Below are positions 53,665-64,000 of a DNA stretch of 64,000 bases, piece after piece. This stretch comes from Auanema rhodensis (Eukaryota > Nematoda > Chromadorea > Rhabditida > Rhabditidae): positions 1,550,001 to 1,614,000 of the forward strand of contig OZ059897.1 of NCBI GenBank assembly GCA_964057225.1. Direction: 5' to 3'. Below the pieces are notes generated by a model that saw nothing but the letters and a program-made list of their open reading frames with translations, was not told where the DNA came from and did no database searches. The first letter of the stretch is position 1. Each line of letters begins with the position of its first letter. Made by a program: the position numbers and the translations under genes.

Positions 53665-55447
53665 TTTCTTAATGTATTATAGTGCATTCGATGCGGATTT
53701 TTAAGCTGCTTCGATCTGTGTTATCAGATTTGCGCTAGCTTAAAAATGCACCGAGATATCAACTGATATAAGTTCACACTTATATCCTCGATTTTCACCC
53801 TGAAGAATTAATTTTTTCGTTGAATAACATTGTCCATCGTCTTCGCCTTGAAAAAAAAAATCTAAAAACATCTACTTTTCGTAAAATTATCTTGAAATTT
53901 TTCAGGAAAATTTTTGTCAAAATGTTTTTGGAAGCAATGTTGAGTGTACATGGAAACTCAACATACACTAATGCATCATTTTTCAAACGATCATAACTAA
54001 TTTTTGTATTGAGCGTTTCTGAATGTATTATAGTGCATTCGATGCGGATTTTTAAGCTGCTTCGATCTGCGTTATCAGATTTGCGCTAGCTTAAAAATGC
54101 ACCGAGATATCAACTGATATAAGTTCACACTTATATCCTCGATTTTCACCCTGAAGAATTAATTTTTTCGTTGAATAACATTGTCCATCGTCTTCGCCTT
54201 GAAAAAAGGAATTTAAAAACATCTACTTTTCGTGAAATTATTTTGAAAATTTTCGGGAAAATTTTTGTCAAAATGTTTTTGGAAGCAATGTTGAGCGTAC
54301 ATGGAAACTCAACATACACTAATGCATCATTTTTCAAACGATCATAACTAATTTTTGTATTGAGCGTTTCTTAATGTATTATAGTGCATTCGATGCGGAT
54401 TTTTAAGCTGCTTCGATCTGTGTTATCAGATTTGCGCTAGCTTAAAAATGCACCGAGATATCAACTGATATAAGTTCACACTTATATCCTCGATTTTCAC
54501 CCTGAAGAATTAATTTTTTCGTTGAATAACATTGTCCATCGTCTTCGCCTTGAAAAAAGAAATCTAAAAACATCTACTTTTGGTAAAATTATTTTGAAAT
54601 TTTTCAGGAAAATTTTTGTCAAAATGTTTTTGGAAGCAATGTTGAGTGTACATGGAAACTCAACATACACTAATGCATAATTTTTTAAACAATCATAACT
54701 AATTTTTGTATTGAGCGTTTCTTAATGTATTATAGTGCATTCGATGCGGATTTTTAAGCTGCGTCGATCTGTGTTATCAGATTTGAGTTAGCTTAAAAAT
54801 GCACCGAGATATCAACTGATATAAGTTCACACTTATATCCTCGATTTTCACCCTGAAGAATTAATTTTTTTGTTGAATAACATTGTCCATCGTCTTCGCC
54901 TTAAAAAAAGGAATCTAAAAACATCTAGTTTTTGTAAAATTATCCTGAAATTTTTCGGGAAAATTTTTGTCAAAATGTTTTTGGAAGCAATGTTGAGTGT
55001 ACATGGAAACTCAACATACACTAATGCATCTTTTTTCAAACAATCATAAATACTTTTGTATTGAGCGTTTCTCAATGTAGTATAGTGCATTCGAAACGGA
55101 TTTTTAAGCTGCGTCGATCTGTGTTATCAGATTTGCGCTAGCTTAAAAATGCACCGAGATATCAACTGATATAAGTTCACACTTATATCCTGGATTTTCA
55201 CCCTGAAGAATTAATTTTTTCGTTGAATAACATTGTCCATCGTCTTCGCCTTGAAAAAAAAAATCTAAAAACATCTACTTTTCGTAAAATTATCTTGAAA
55301 TTTTTCAGGAAAATTTTTGTCAAAATGTTTTTGAAAGCAATGTTGAGTGTACATGGAAACTCAACATACACTAATGCATCATTTTTCAAACGATCATAAC
55401 TAATTTTTGTATTGAGCGTTTCTTAATGTATTATAGTGCATTCGATT
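53665..55447 (+). repeat. Sat351 monomers past the 9-mer, with the first 1-bp shortened edge unit
   Basis: About five monomers. The first two repeat 52391-52933. The unit around 54848-55090 is atypical: TTTTTTTGTTG near 54866, CAATCATAAATACTTTTG near 55041 (one base shorter than normal), TCTCAATGTAGTATAG near 55069, and CGAAACGG. The next unit has a private CCTGGATTTTC near 55189. The atypical unit end is seen again near 58550. The one-base loss removes stop codons and makes an 80-codon minus-strand frame with a true ATG at 55088-55090, which I do not regard as a gene. Confidence 0.8.
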
Positions 55448-57710
55448 CGGATTTTTAAGCTGCTTCGATCTGTGTTATCAGATTTGCGCTAGCTTAGAAA
55501 TGCACCGAGATATCAACTGATATAAGTTCACACTTATATCCTCGATTTTCACCCTGAAGAATTAATTTTTTCGTTGAATAACATTGTCCATCGTCTTTGC
55601 CTTGAAAAAAAGAATTTAAAAACATCTACTTTTTGTGAAATTATTTTGAAACTTTTCGGGAAAATTTTTGTCAAAATGTTTTTGGAAGCAATGTTGAGTG
55701 TACATGGAAACTCAACATACACTAATGCATCATTTTTTAAACAATCATAACTAATTTTTGTATTGAGCGTTTCTTAATGTATTATAGTGCATTCGATGCG
55801 GATTTTTAAGCTGCTTCGATCTGTGTTATCAGATTTGCGCTAGCTTAGAAATGCACCGAGATATCAACTGATATAAGTTCACACTTATATCCTCGATTTT
55901 CACCCTGAAGAATTAATTTTTTCGTTGAATAACATTGTCCATCGTCTTCGCCTTGAAAAAAGGAATTTCAAAACATCTACTATTTGTGAAATTATTTTGA
56001 AATTTTTCGGGAAAATTTTTGTCAAAATGTTTTTGGAAGCAATGTTGAGTGTACATGGAAACTCAACATACACTAATGCATCATTTTTCAAACGATCATA
56101 ACTAATTTTTGTATTGAGCGTTTCTGAATGTATTATAGTGCATTCGATGCGGATTTTTAAGCTGCTTCGATCTGTGTTATCAGATTTGCGCTAGCTTAAA
56201 AATGCACCGAGATATCAACTGATATAAGTTCACACTTATATCCTCGATTTTCACCCTGAAGAATTAATTTTTTCGTTGAATAACATTGTCCATCGTCTTC
56301 GCCTTGAAAAAAGAAATCTAAAAACATCTACTTTTGGTAAAATTATTTTGAAATTTTTCAGGAAAATTTTTGTCAAAATGTTTTTGGAATCAATGTTGAG
56401 TGTACATGGAAACTCAACATACACTAATGCATAATTTTTTAAACGATCATAACTAATTTTTGTATTGACCGTTTCTTAATGTATTATAGTGCATTCGATG
56501 CGGATTTTTAAGCTGCGTCGATCTGTGTTATCAGATTTGCGCTAGCTTAGAAATGCACCGAGATATCAACTGATATAAGTTCACACTTATATCCTCGATT
56601 TTCACCCTGAAGAATTAATTTTTTCGTTGAATAACATTGTCCATCGTCTTCGCCTTGAAAAAAAGAATTTAAAAACATCTACTTTTTGTGAAATTATTTT
56701 GAAATTTTTCGGGAAAATTTTTGTCAAAATGTTTTTGGAAGCAATGTTGAGTGTACATGGAAACTCAACATACACTAATGCATCATTTTTTAAACAATCA
56801 TAACTAATTTTTGTATTGAGCGTTTCTTAATGTATTATAGTGCATTCGATGAGGATTTTTAAGCTGCTTCGATCTGTGTTATCAGATTTGCGCTAGCTTA
56901 GAAATGCACCGAGATATCAACTGATATAAGTTCACACTTATATCCTCGATTTTCACCCTGAAGAATTAATTTTTTCGTTGAATAACATTGTCCATCGTCT
57001 TCGCCTTGAAAAAAGGAATTTCAAAACATCTACTATTTGTGAAATTATTTTGAAATTTTTCGGGAAAATTTTTGTCAAAATGTTTTTGGAAGCAATGTTG
57101 AGTGTACATGGAAACTCAACATACACTAATGCATCATTTTTCAAACGATCATAACTAATTTTTGTATTGAGCGTTTCTGAATGTATTATAGTGCATTCGA
57201 TGCGGATTTTTAAGCTGCTTCGATCTGTGTTATCAGATTTGCGCTAGCTTAAAAATGCACCGAGATATCAACTGATATAAGTTCACACTTATATCCTCGA
57301 TTTTCACCCTGAAGAATTAATTTTTTCGTTGAATAACATTGTCCATCGTCTTCGCCTTGAAAAAAGAAATCTAAAAACATCTACTTTTGGTAAAATTATT
57401 TTGAAATTTTTCAGGAAAATTTTTGTCAAAATGTTTTTGGAATCAATGTTGAGTGTACATGGAAACTCAACATACACTAATGCATAATTTTTTAAACGAT
57501 CATAACTAATTTTTGTATTGACCGTTTCTTAATGTATTATAGTGCATTCGATGCGGATTTTTAAGCTGCGTCGATCTGTGTTATCAGATTTGCGCTAGCT
57601 TAGAAATGCACCGAGATATCAACTGATATAAGTTCACACTTATATCCTCGATTTTCACCCTGAAGAATTAATTTTTTCGTTGAATAACATTGTCCATCGT
57701 CTTCGCCTTG
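55448..57710 (+). repeat. Trimer (1053-bp) tandem duplication near the array edge
   Basis: About 55448-56552 and 56553-57710 repeat the same three monomers at 1053 bp, sharing GGAATTTCAAAACATCTACT (55969/57022) and the rare TTGACCGTTTC (56465/57518). More differences are visible here than in the inner higher-order repeats: GATTCGG near 55445, TCTTTGCC near 55595, GAAACTTTTCGG near 55648, and GATGAGG near 56850. Confidence 0.78.
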
Positions 57711-59269
57711 AAAAAAGGAATTTAAAAACATCTACTTTTTGTGAAATTATTCTGAAATATTTCGGGAAAATTTTTGTCAAAATGTTTTTGGAAGCAATGT
57801 TGAGTGTACATGGAAACTCAACATACACTAATGCATCATTTTTCAAACGATCATAACTAATTTTTGTATTGAGCGTTTTTTAATGTATTATAGTGCATTC
57901 GATACGGATTTTTAAGCTGCTTCGATCTGTGTTATCAGATTTGCGCTAGCAAAGAAATGCACCGAGATATCAACTGATATAAGTTCACACTTATATCCTC
58001 GATTTTCACCCTGAAGAATTAATTTTTTCGTTGAATAACATTGTCCATCGTCTTCGCCTTGAAAAAAGAAATTCAAAAACATCTACTTTTCGTGAAATTA
58101 TTTTGAAATTTTTCGGGAAAATTTTTGTCAAAATGTTTTTGGAAGCAATGTTGAGCGTACATGGAAACTCAACATACACTAATGCATCATTTTTCAAACG
58201 ATCATAACTAATTTTTGTATTGAGCGTTTCTTAATGTATTATAGTGCATTCGATGCGGATTTTTAAGCTGCGTCGATCTGTGTTATCAGATTTGAGTTAG
58301 CTTAAAAATGCACCGAGATATCAACTGATATAAGTTCACACTTATATCCTCGATTTTCACCCTGAAGAATTAATTTTTTCGTTGAATAACATTGTCCATC
58401 GTCTTCGCCTTAAAAAAAGGAATCTAAAAACATCTAGTTTTTGTAAAAATATCCTGAAATTTTTCGGGAAAAATTTTGTCAAAATGTTTTTGGAAGCAAT
58501 GTTGAGTGTACATGGAAACTCAACATACACTAATGCATCTTTTTTCAAACAATCATAAATACTTTTGTATTGAGCGTTTCTCAATGTAGTATAGTGCTTT
58601 CGAAACGGATTTTTAAGCTGCGTCGATCTGTGTTATCAGATTTGCGCTAGCTTAAAAATGCACCGAGATATCAACTGATATAAGTTCACACTTATATCCT
58701 CGATTTTCACCCTGAAGAATTAATTTTTTCGTTGAATAACATTGTCCATCGTCTTTGCCTTAAAAAAAGAAATCTAAGAACATCTACTTTTTGTAAAATT
58801 ATCTTGAAATTTTTCAGGAAAATTTTTGTCAAAATGTTTTTGGAAGCAATGTTGAGTGTACATGGAAACTCAACATACACTAATGCATAATTTTTTAAAC
58901 AATCATAACTAATTTTTGTATTGAGCGTTTCTTAATGTATTATAGTGCATTCGATGCGGATTTTTAAGCTGCTTCGATCTGTGTTATCAGATTTGCGCTA
59001 GCTTAGAAATGCACCGAGATATCAACTGATATAAGTTCACACTTATATCCTCGATTTTCACCCTGAAGAATTAATTTTTTCGTTGAATAACATTGTCCAT
59101 CGTCTTCGCCTTGAAAAAAGGAATTTAAAAACATCTACTTTTCGTGAAATTATTTTGAAATTTTTCGGGAAAATTTTTTTCAAAATGTTTTTGGAAGCAA
59201 TGTTGAGCGTACATGGAAACTCAACATACACTAATGCATCATTTTTCAAACGATCATAACTAATTTTTG
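57711..59269 (+). repeat. Terminal, more diverged Sat351 monomers ending at the junction
   Basis: The last four units and the final 332-bp partial unit. Private changes include GAAATATTTCGG near 57756, GAAATTCAAAAAC near 58069, GTAAAAATATCCTG near 58443, GTGCTTTCG near 58595 and TCTAAGAAC near 58774. In the final unit AAATTTTTTTC near 59172 replaces AAATTTTTGTC. One base is lost near 58558 (ATAAATACTTTTG). The last unit is co-linear with the consensus up to TAATTTTTG at 59269, then switches to Sat182. Confidence 0.85.
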
Positions 59270-59280
59270 CTAGCTCTAGC
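59262..59280. other. Junction of the two satellites
   Basis: Sat351 reads AACTAATTTTTG up to 59269 and should continue TATTGAGCG, but instead reads CTAGCTCTAGCTGG. Sat182 contains ATTTTTGCTACT inside its unit, so the 7-base string ATTTTTG is common to both families at the breakpoint. Between ATTTTTGCTA and the Sat182 landmark GCTCTAGCTGG (59273) about 20 bases of the normal Sat182 unit are missing. There is no transposon, target duplication or unique spacer. An end-joining or template-switch event at microhomology is the simplest reading. Confidence 0.85.
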
Positions 59281-59503
59281 TGGTTTTCAATTTTTATGAG
59301 ATTTTTCATCATCTTACAACAAATTCAATTGAATCTAACATGAAATAATTATTCGTTTTGAAAAGCATTGAATATCATTGTTCCTTGTAATAATTGATTT
59401 GAATATTGCTTCGTTTGTTTTAAGATTTTGCTACTGCATAGCTTCAGTTTGCTGCTCTAGCTGGTTTTCAATTTTTATTAGATTTTTCATCATCTTACAA
59501 CAA

Positions 59504-59515
59504 ATTCAATTGAAT
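59504..59515. repeat. 12-bp palindrome of the Sat182 unit, representative copy
   Basis: ATTCAATTGAAT is self-complementary and occurs in essentially every Sat182 monomer (one exception reads TTCATTTGAAT near 63686). Type B units carry a second short dyad, ACATG-T-CATGT (for example 59800-59810). All units can also form TTTTC-GTTTT-GAAAA (for example 59531-59545). These are sequence properties only. Confidence 0.88.
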
Positions 59516-59817
59516 CTAACATGAATTATTTTTTCGTTTTGAAAAGCATTGAATATCATTGTTCCTTATAATATTGGATTTGAATATTGCTTCGTTAGTT
59601 TTATGATTTTTGCTACTGTATAGCTTCAGTTTGCTGCTCTAGCTGGTTTTCAATTTTTATGAGATTTTTCATCATCTTACAACAAATTCAATTGAATCTA
59701 ACATGAAATAATTTTTCGTTTTGAAAAGCATTGAATATCATTGTTCCTTATAATATTGGATTTGATTATTGCTTCGTTAGTTTTATGATTTTTGCTACTA
59801 CATGTCATGTGTTTACT

Positions 59818-61089
59818 GCTCTAGCTGGTTTTCAATTTTTATGAGATTTTTCATCATCTTACAACAAATTCAATTGAATCTAACATGAATCATTTTTTCG
59901 TTTTGAAAAGCATTGAATATCATTGTTCCTTGTAATATTGGATTTGATTATTTCTTTGTTAGCTTTATGATTTTTGCTACTGTATAGCTTCAGTTTGCTG
60001 CTCTAGCTGGTTTTCAATTTTTATGAGATTTTTCATCATCTTACAACAAATTCAATTGAATCTAACATGAAATAATTATTCGTTTTGAAAAGCATTGAAT
60101 ATTATTGTTCCTTATAATATTGGATTTGAATATTGCTTTGCTAGCTTTATGATTTTTGCTACTGTATAGCTTCAGTTTGCTGCTCTAGCTGGTTTTCAAT
60201 TTTTATGAGATTTTTCATCATCTTACAACAAATTCAATTGAATCTAACATGAATTATTTTTTCGTTTTGAAAAGCATTGAATATCATTGTTCCTTGTAAT
60301 ATTGGATTTGATTATTGCTTTGTTAGCTTTATGATTTTGCTACTGTATAGCTTCAGTTTGCTGCTCTAGCTGGTTTTCAATTTTTATGAGAATTTTCATC
60401 ATCTTACAACAAATTCAATTGAATCTAACATGAAATAATTTTTCGTTTTGAAAAGCATTGAATATCATTGTTCCTTATAATATTGGATTTGAATATTGCT
60501 TCGTTAGTTTTATGATTTTTGCTACTACATGTCATGTGTTTACTGCTCTAGCTGGTTTTCAATTTTTATGAGATTTTTCATCATCTTACAACAAATTCAA
60601 TTGAATCTAACATGAATTATTTTTTCGTTTTGAAAACCATTGAATATCATTGTTCCTTGTAATATTGGATTTGATTATTGCTTTGTTAGCTTTATGATTT
60701 TTGCTACTGTATAGCTTCAGTTTGCTGCTCTAGCTGGTTTTCAATTTTTATGAGATTTTTCATCATCTTATAACAAATTCAATTGAATCTAACATGAAAT
60801 AATTTTTCTTTTTGAAAAGCATTGAATATCATTGTTCCTTATAATATTGGATTTGAATATTGCTTCGTTAGTTTTATGATTTTTGCTACTACATGTCATG
60901 TGTTTAGTGCTCTAGCTGGTTTTCAATTTTTATGAGATTTTTCATCATCTTACAACAAATTCAATTGAATCTAACATGAATTATTTTTTCGTTTTGAAAA
61001 GCATTGAATATCATTGTTCCTTGTAATATTGGATTTGATTATTGCTTTGTTAGCTTTATGATTTTGCTACTGTATAGCTTCAGTTTGCT
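59818..61089 (+). repeat. 10-monomer (1818-bp) higher-order period in Sat182, copy 1
   Basis: Monomers from 59818 to about 61089 match 61636-62907 at 1818 bp. Shared rare markers: GAATCATTTTTTCG (59886/61704), GAATATTATTGTTCC (60097/61915), GAAAACCATTG (60632/62450), CTTATAACAAATTC (60767/62585) and TGTTTAGTGCTC (60902/62720). The unit at 60000 ends as type A (TGTATAGC) but its partner at 61818 ends as type B (ACATGTC), so part of one unit has been exchanged. Confidence 0.8.
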
Positions 61090-61635
61090 GCTCTAGCTGG
61101 TTTTCAATTTTTATGAGAATTTTCATCATCTTACAACAAATTCAATTGAATCTAACATGAAATAATTTTTCGTTTTGAAAAGCATTGAATATCATTGTTC
61201 CTTATAATATTGGATTTGAATATTGCTTCGTTAGTTTTATGATTTTTGCTACTACATGTCATGTGTTTACTGCTCTAGCTGGTTTTCAATTTTTATGAGA
61301 TTTTTCATCATCTTACAACAAATTCAATTGAATCTAACATGAATTATTTTTTCGTTTTGAAAAGCATTGAATATCATTGTTCCTTGTAATATTGGATTTG
61401 ATTATTGCTTTGTTAGCTTTAAGATGTTTGCTACTACATGTCATGTGTTTGCTGCTCTAGCTGGTTTTCAATTTTTATGAGATTTTTCATCATCTTACAA
61501 CAAATTCAATTGAATCTAACATGAAATAATTTTTCGTTTTGAAAAGCATTGAATATCATTGTTCCTTATAATATTGGATTTGAATATTGCTTCGTTAGTT
61601 TTATGATTTTTGCTACTACATGTCATGTGTTTACT

Positions 61636-62907
61636 GCTCTAGCTGGTTTTCAATTTTTATGAGATTTTTCATCATCTTACAACAAATTCAATTGAATCTA
61701 ACATGAATCATTTTTTCGTTTTGAAAAGCATTGAATATCATTGTTCCTTGTAATATTGGATTTGATTATTTCTTTGTTAGCTTTATGATTTTTGCTACTG
61801 TATAGCTTCAGTTTGCTGCTCTAGCTGGTTTTCAATTTTTATGAGATTTTTCATCATCTTACAACAAATTCAATTGAATCTAACATGAAATAATTATTCG
61901 TTTTGAAAAGCATTGAATATTATTGTTCCTTATAATATTGGATTTGAATATTGCTTCGTTAGTTTTATGATTTTTGCTACTACATGTCATGTGTTTACTG
62001 CTCTAGCTGGTTTTCAATTTTTATGAGATTTTTCATCATCTTACAACAAATTCAATTGAATCTAACATGAATTATTTTTTCGTTTTGAAAAGCATTGAAT
62101 ATCATTGTTCCTTGTAATATTGGATTTGATTATTGCTTTGTTAGCTTTATGATTTTGCTACTGTATAGCTTCAGTTTGCTGCACTAGCTGGTTTTCAATT
62201 TTTATGAGAATTTTCATCATCTTACAACAAATTCAATTGAAACTAACATGAAATAATTTTTCGTTTTGAAAAGCATTGAATATCATTGTTCCTTATAATA
62301 TTGGATTTGAATATTGTTTCGTTAGTTTTATGATTTTTGCTACTACATGTCATGTGTTTACTGCTCTAGCTGGTTTTCAATTTTTATGAGATTTTTCATC
62401 ATCTTACAACAAATTCAATTGAATCTAACATGAATTATTTTTTCGTTTTGAAAACCATTGAATATCATTGTTCCTTGTAATATTGGATTTGATTATTGCT
62501 TTGTTAGCTTTATGATTTTTGCTACTGTATAGCTTCAGTTTGCTGCTCTAGCTGGTTTTCAATTTTTATGAGATTTTTCATCATCTTATAACAAATTCAA
62601 TTGAATCTAACATGAAATAATTTTTCGTTTTGAAAAGCATTGAATATCATTGTTCCTTATAATATTGGATTTGAATATTGCTTCGTTAGTTTTATGATTT
62701 TTGCTACTACATGTCATGTGTTTAGTGCTCTAGCTGGTTTTCAATTTTTATGAGATTTTTCATCATCTTACAACAAATTCAATTGAATCTAACATGAATT
62801 ATTTTTTCGTTTTGAAAAGCATTGAATATCATTGTTCCTTGTAATATTGGATTTGATTATTGCTTTGTTAGCTTTATGATTTTGCTACTGTATAGCTTCA
62901 GTTTGCT
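61636..62907 (+). repeat. 10-monomer (1818-bp) higher-order period in Sat182, copy 2
   Basis: The partner of 59818-61089. Private changes include GCACTAGCTGG near 62181, GAAACTAAC near 62239 and ATTGTTTCGTT near 62315. After about 62908 alternation breaks down. Two type A units follow each other (62727 and 62908), then two type B-like units (63090 and 63272), then a mixed unit at 63454 with TTTAAGATGTTTGC and ACATGTC that resembles the one at 61272. Confidence 0.78.
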
Positions 62908-64000
62908 GCTCTAGCTAGTTTTCAATTTTTATGAGAATTTTCATCATCTTACAACAAATTCAATTGAATCTAACATGAATTATTTTTTCGTTTTGAAAAG
63001 CATTGAATATCATTGTTCCTTGTAATATTGGATTTGATTATTGCTTTGTTAGCTTTATGATTTTTGCTACTGTATAGCTTCAGTTTGCTGCTCTAGCTGG
63101 TTTTCAATTTTTATGAGATTTTTCATCATCTTATAACAAATTCAATTGAATCTAACATGAAATAATTTTTCGTTTTGAAAAGCATTGAATATCATCGTTT
63201 CTTGTAATAATTGATTTGAATATTGCTTCGTTAGTTTTATGATTTTTGCTACTACATGTCATGTGTTTACTGCTCTAGCTGGTTTTCAATTTTTATGAGA
63301 TTTTTCATCATCTTACAACAAATTCAATTGAATCTAACATGAAATAATTATTCGTTTTGAAAAGCATTGAATATCATTGTTCCTTATAATATTGGATTTG
63401 AATATTGCTTCGTTAGTTTTATGATTTTTGCTACTACATGTCATGTGTTTACTGCTCTAGCTGGTTTTCAATTTTTATGAGATTTTTCATCATCTTACAA
63501 CAAATTCAATTGAATCTAACATGAATTATTGTTTTGTTTTGAAAACCATTGAATATCATTGTTCCTTGTAATATTGGATTTGATTATTGCTTTGTTAGCT
63601 TTAAGATGTTTGCTACTACATGTCATGTGTTTGCTGCTCTAGCTGGTTTTCAATTTTTATTAGATTTTTCACCATCTTGCAACAAATTCATTTGAATCTA
63701 ATATGAACTATTTTTTCGTTTTGAAAAGCATTGAATATCATTGTTCCTTGTAATATTGGATTTGATTATTGCTTTGTTAGCTTTATGATTTTTGCTACTG
63801 TATAGCTTCAGTTTGCTGCTCTAGCTGGTTTTCAATTTTTATGAGATTTTTCATCATCTTACAACAAATTCAATTGAATCTAACATGAATTATTTTTTCG
63901 TTTTGAAAAGCATTGAAAATCATCGTTTCTTGTAATAATTGATTTGAATATTGCTTTGTTAGCTTTAAGATGTTTGCTTCTGCATAGCTTCAGTTTTCTG

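Larger units (their letters stand above)
1..59269 (+). repeat. 351-bp satellite array (Sat351), 168 full monomers plus one 332-bp partial
   Basis: Seen directly: starting from the motif TATTATAGTGCATTCGATGC at position 1, the same unit restarts at 352, 703 and so on to 58938, always in the same orientation. Correcting for the few indels gives exactly 168 complete units before the last partial one. The first unit is 109/351 GC (31%). Landmarks in order are: a TATTATAGTGCATTCGA block, a CTGTGTTATCAG block, GCTAGC, a dyad at unit positions 82-95, a 9-bp hairpin at 91-112, TTTTTTCGTTG near 138, phased A/T tracts from about 175 to 260, a second 9-bp hairpin at 263-290, and TTTTTGTATTGAGCG. Monomers differ by scattered substitutions at recurrent sites. 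Examples are GATGCGG/GATACGG/GAAACGG, CTTCGATC/CGTCGATC, and GCGCTAGC/GAGTTAGC. No other sequence interrupts the array. The strand given is arbitrary. The unit length is near two nucleosome repeats. I do not recognise the family. Confidence 0.98.
59273..64000 (+). repeat. 182-bp satellite array (Sat182), 26 monomers
   Basis: The landmark GCTCTAGCTGGTTTTCAA recurs at 59273, 59454, 59636, 59818, 60000, 60182, 60363 and onward to 63818. Each step is 181 or 182 bp, the 181s mostly reflecting GATTTTGC in place of GATTTTTGC. The unit contains a CATCATCTTACAAC block, the 12-bp palindrome ATTCAATTGAAT, a T-run followed by CGTTTTGAAAAGCATTGAA, ATTGTTCCTT, and ATATTGGATTTGA. Two types largely alternate: type A has GAATTATTT, CCTTGTAAT and TGTATAGCTTCAG, and type B has GAAATAATT, CCTTATAAT and ACATGTCATGTG. 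The unit is close to one nucleosome repeat. The array continues beyond 64000. I do not recognise the family. Confidence 0.97.

Noticed and set aside
54848-55090. 80-codon minus-strand frame with a true ATG
   Set aside because: It arises from a 1-bp loss in a single edge monomer (near 55045) that joins two frames of the repeat. In the sister unit near 58584 the ATG is gone. There is no sign of conservation.
121-58197. Recurrent 63-codon minus-strand open frame (70 monomers), lysine/phenylalanine-rich with an RRRR motif
   Set aside because: The first codon is TTG (for example complement of 310-312), not ATG, and the only internal ATG is near codon 53. Monomers without it differ mainly by TTG to TTA at that codon, the frame otherwise staying open. 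Variation shows no preference for silent changes that I can see. It is a by-product of an AT-rich repeat.
1-59269. CRISPR-like regular repeats
   Set aside because: The repeats are directly adjacent 351-bp units with no unique spacers, and there are no cas genes.
59058-59312. 84-codon minus-strand frame that starts in Sat182 and runs into Sat351
   Set aside because: It starts with ATG (complement of 59310-59312), but it is simply the chance read-through of the junction: the first 22 or so codons come from Sat182 and the rest is the recurrent Sat351 frame.
59273-64000. Telomeric or subtelomeric simple repeat
   Set aside because: No TTAGG, TTAGGG or related short repeat occurs. The unit is a 182-bp satellite.
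1-64000. Match to a named insect satellite such as Tribolium TCAST or Drosophila 1.688
   Set aside because: The unit lengths are similar, but I cannot confirm any sequence identity from memory, so no family name is assigned.

Overview
The whole window is satellite DNA. I see no protein-coding gene, RNA gene, transposon, CRISPR array or unique sequence. Two unrelated tandem repeat families meet at one sharp junction. Positions 1-59269 hold a 351-bp satellite (called Sat351 here): 168 complete monomers plus a 332-bp partial one, all in the same orientation. Positions 59273-64000 hold a 182-bp satellite (Sat182): 26 head-to-tail monomers of 181-182 bp. Both families continue to a window edge, so neither outer boundary is visible.

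This is a eukaryotic chromosome, from a centromeric, pericentromeric or other heterochromatic block. The first monomer is about 31% GC by hand count. The unit lengths, one and about two nucleosome repeats, and the AT-rich, A-tract-rich composition would fit an insect or another arthropod. That is only a guess: I do not recognise either satellite and cannot name a species.

Layout of Sat351. Monomers are close variants, and they are arranged in overlapping higher-order duplications whose periods are whole multiples of 351 bp. The clearest are a 17-monomer (5967-bp) tandem pair at 13997-25930, a 9-monomer (3159-bp) tandem pair at 47430-53664, smaller dimer, trimer and tetramer steps at 2.8-12.1 kb, and a mosaic of 3-, 8-, 14- and 23-monomer offsets at 26.6-41.8 kb. 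Length is almost perfectly kept: the net change is three single-base losses in the first 2.1 kb, one 26-bp deletion at about 42.54 kb, and two single-base losses near 55.05 and 58.56 kb. The right 4-5 kb next to the junction is visibly more diverged, as expected at an array edge. Each monomer carries two 9-bp inverted repeats. One of them lies in a stretch of about 75 bp that hardly varies across the array.

Layout of Sat182. Two monomer types largely alternate, giving a 364-bp dimer, and a 10-monomer (1818-bp) period is laid over this. The two satellites share a short block (GAATTA, T-run, CGTT) in the same orientation. This resembles the left half of a CENP-B box but lacks the CGGG half.

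Open reading frames do recur on the minus strand of Sat351 (63 codons in 70 monomers). They begin with TTG, not ATG, and their presence simply follows a TTG/TTA polymorphism. I treat them as by-products of the repeat and call no CDS. I did not find a new gene system. The interest lies in the satellite architecture and its junction.
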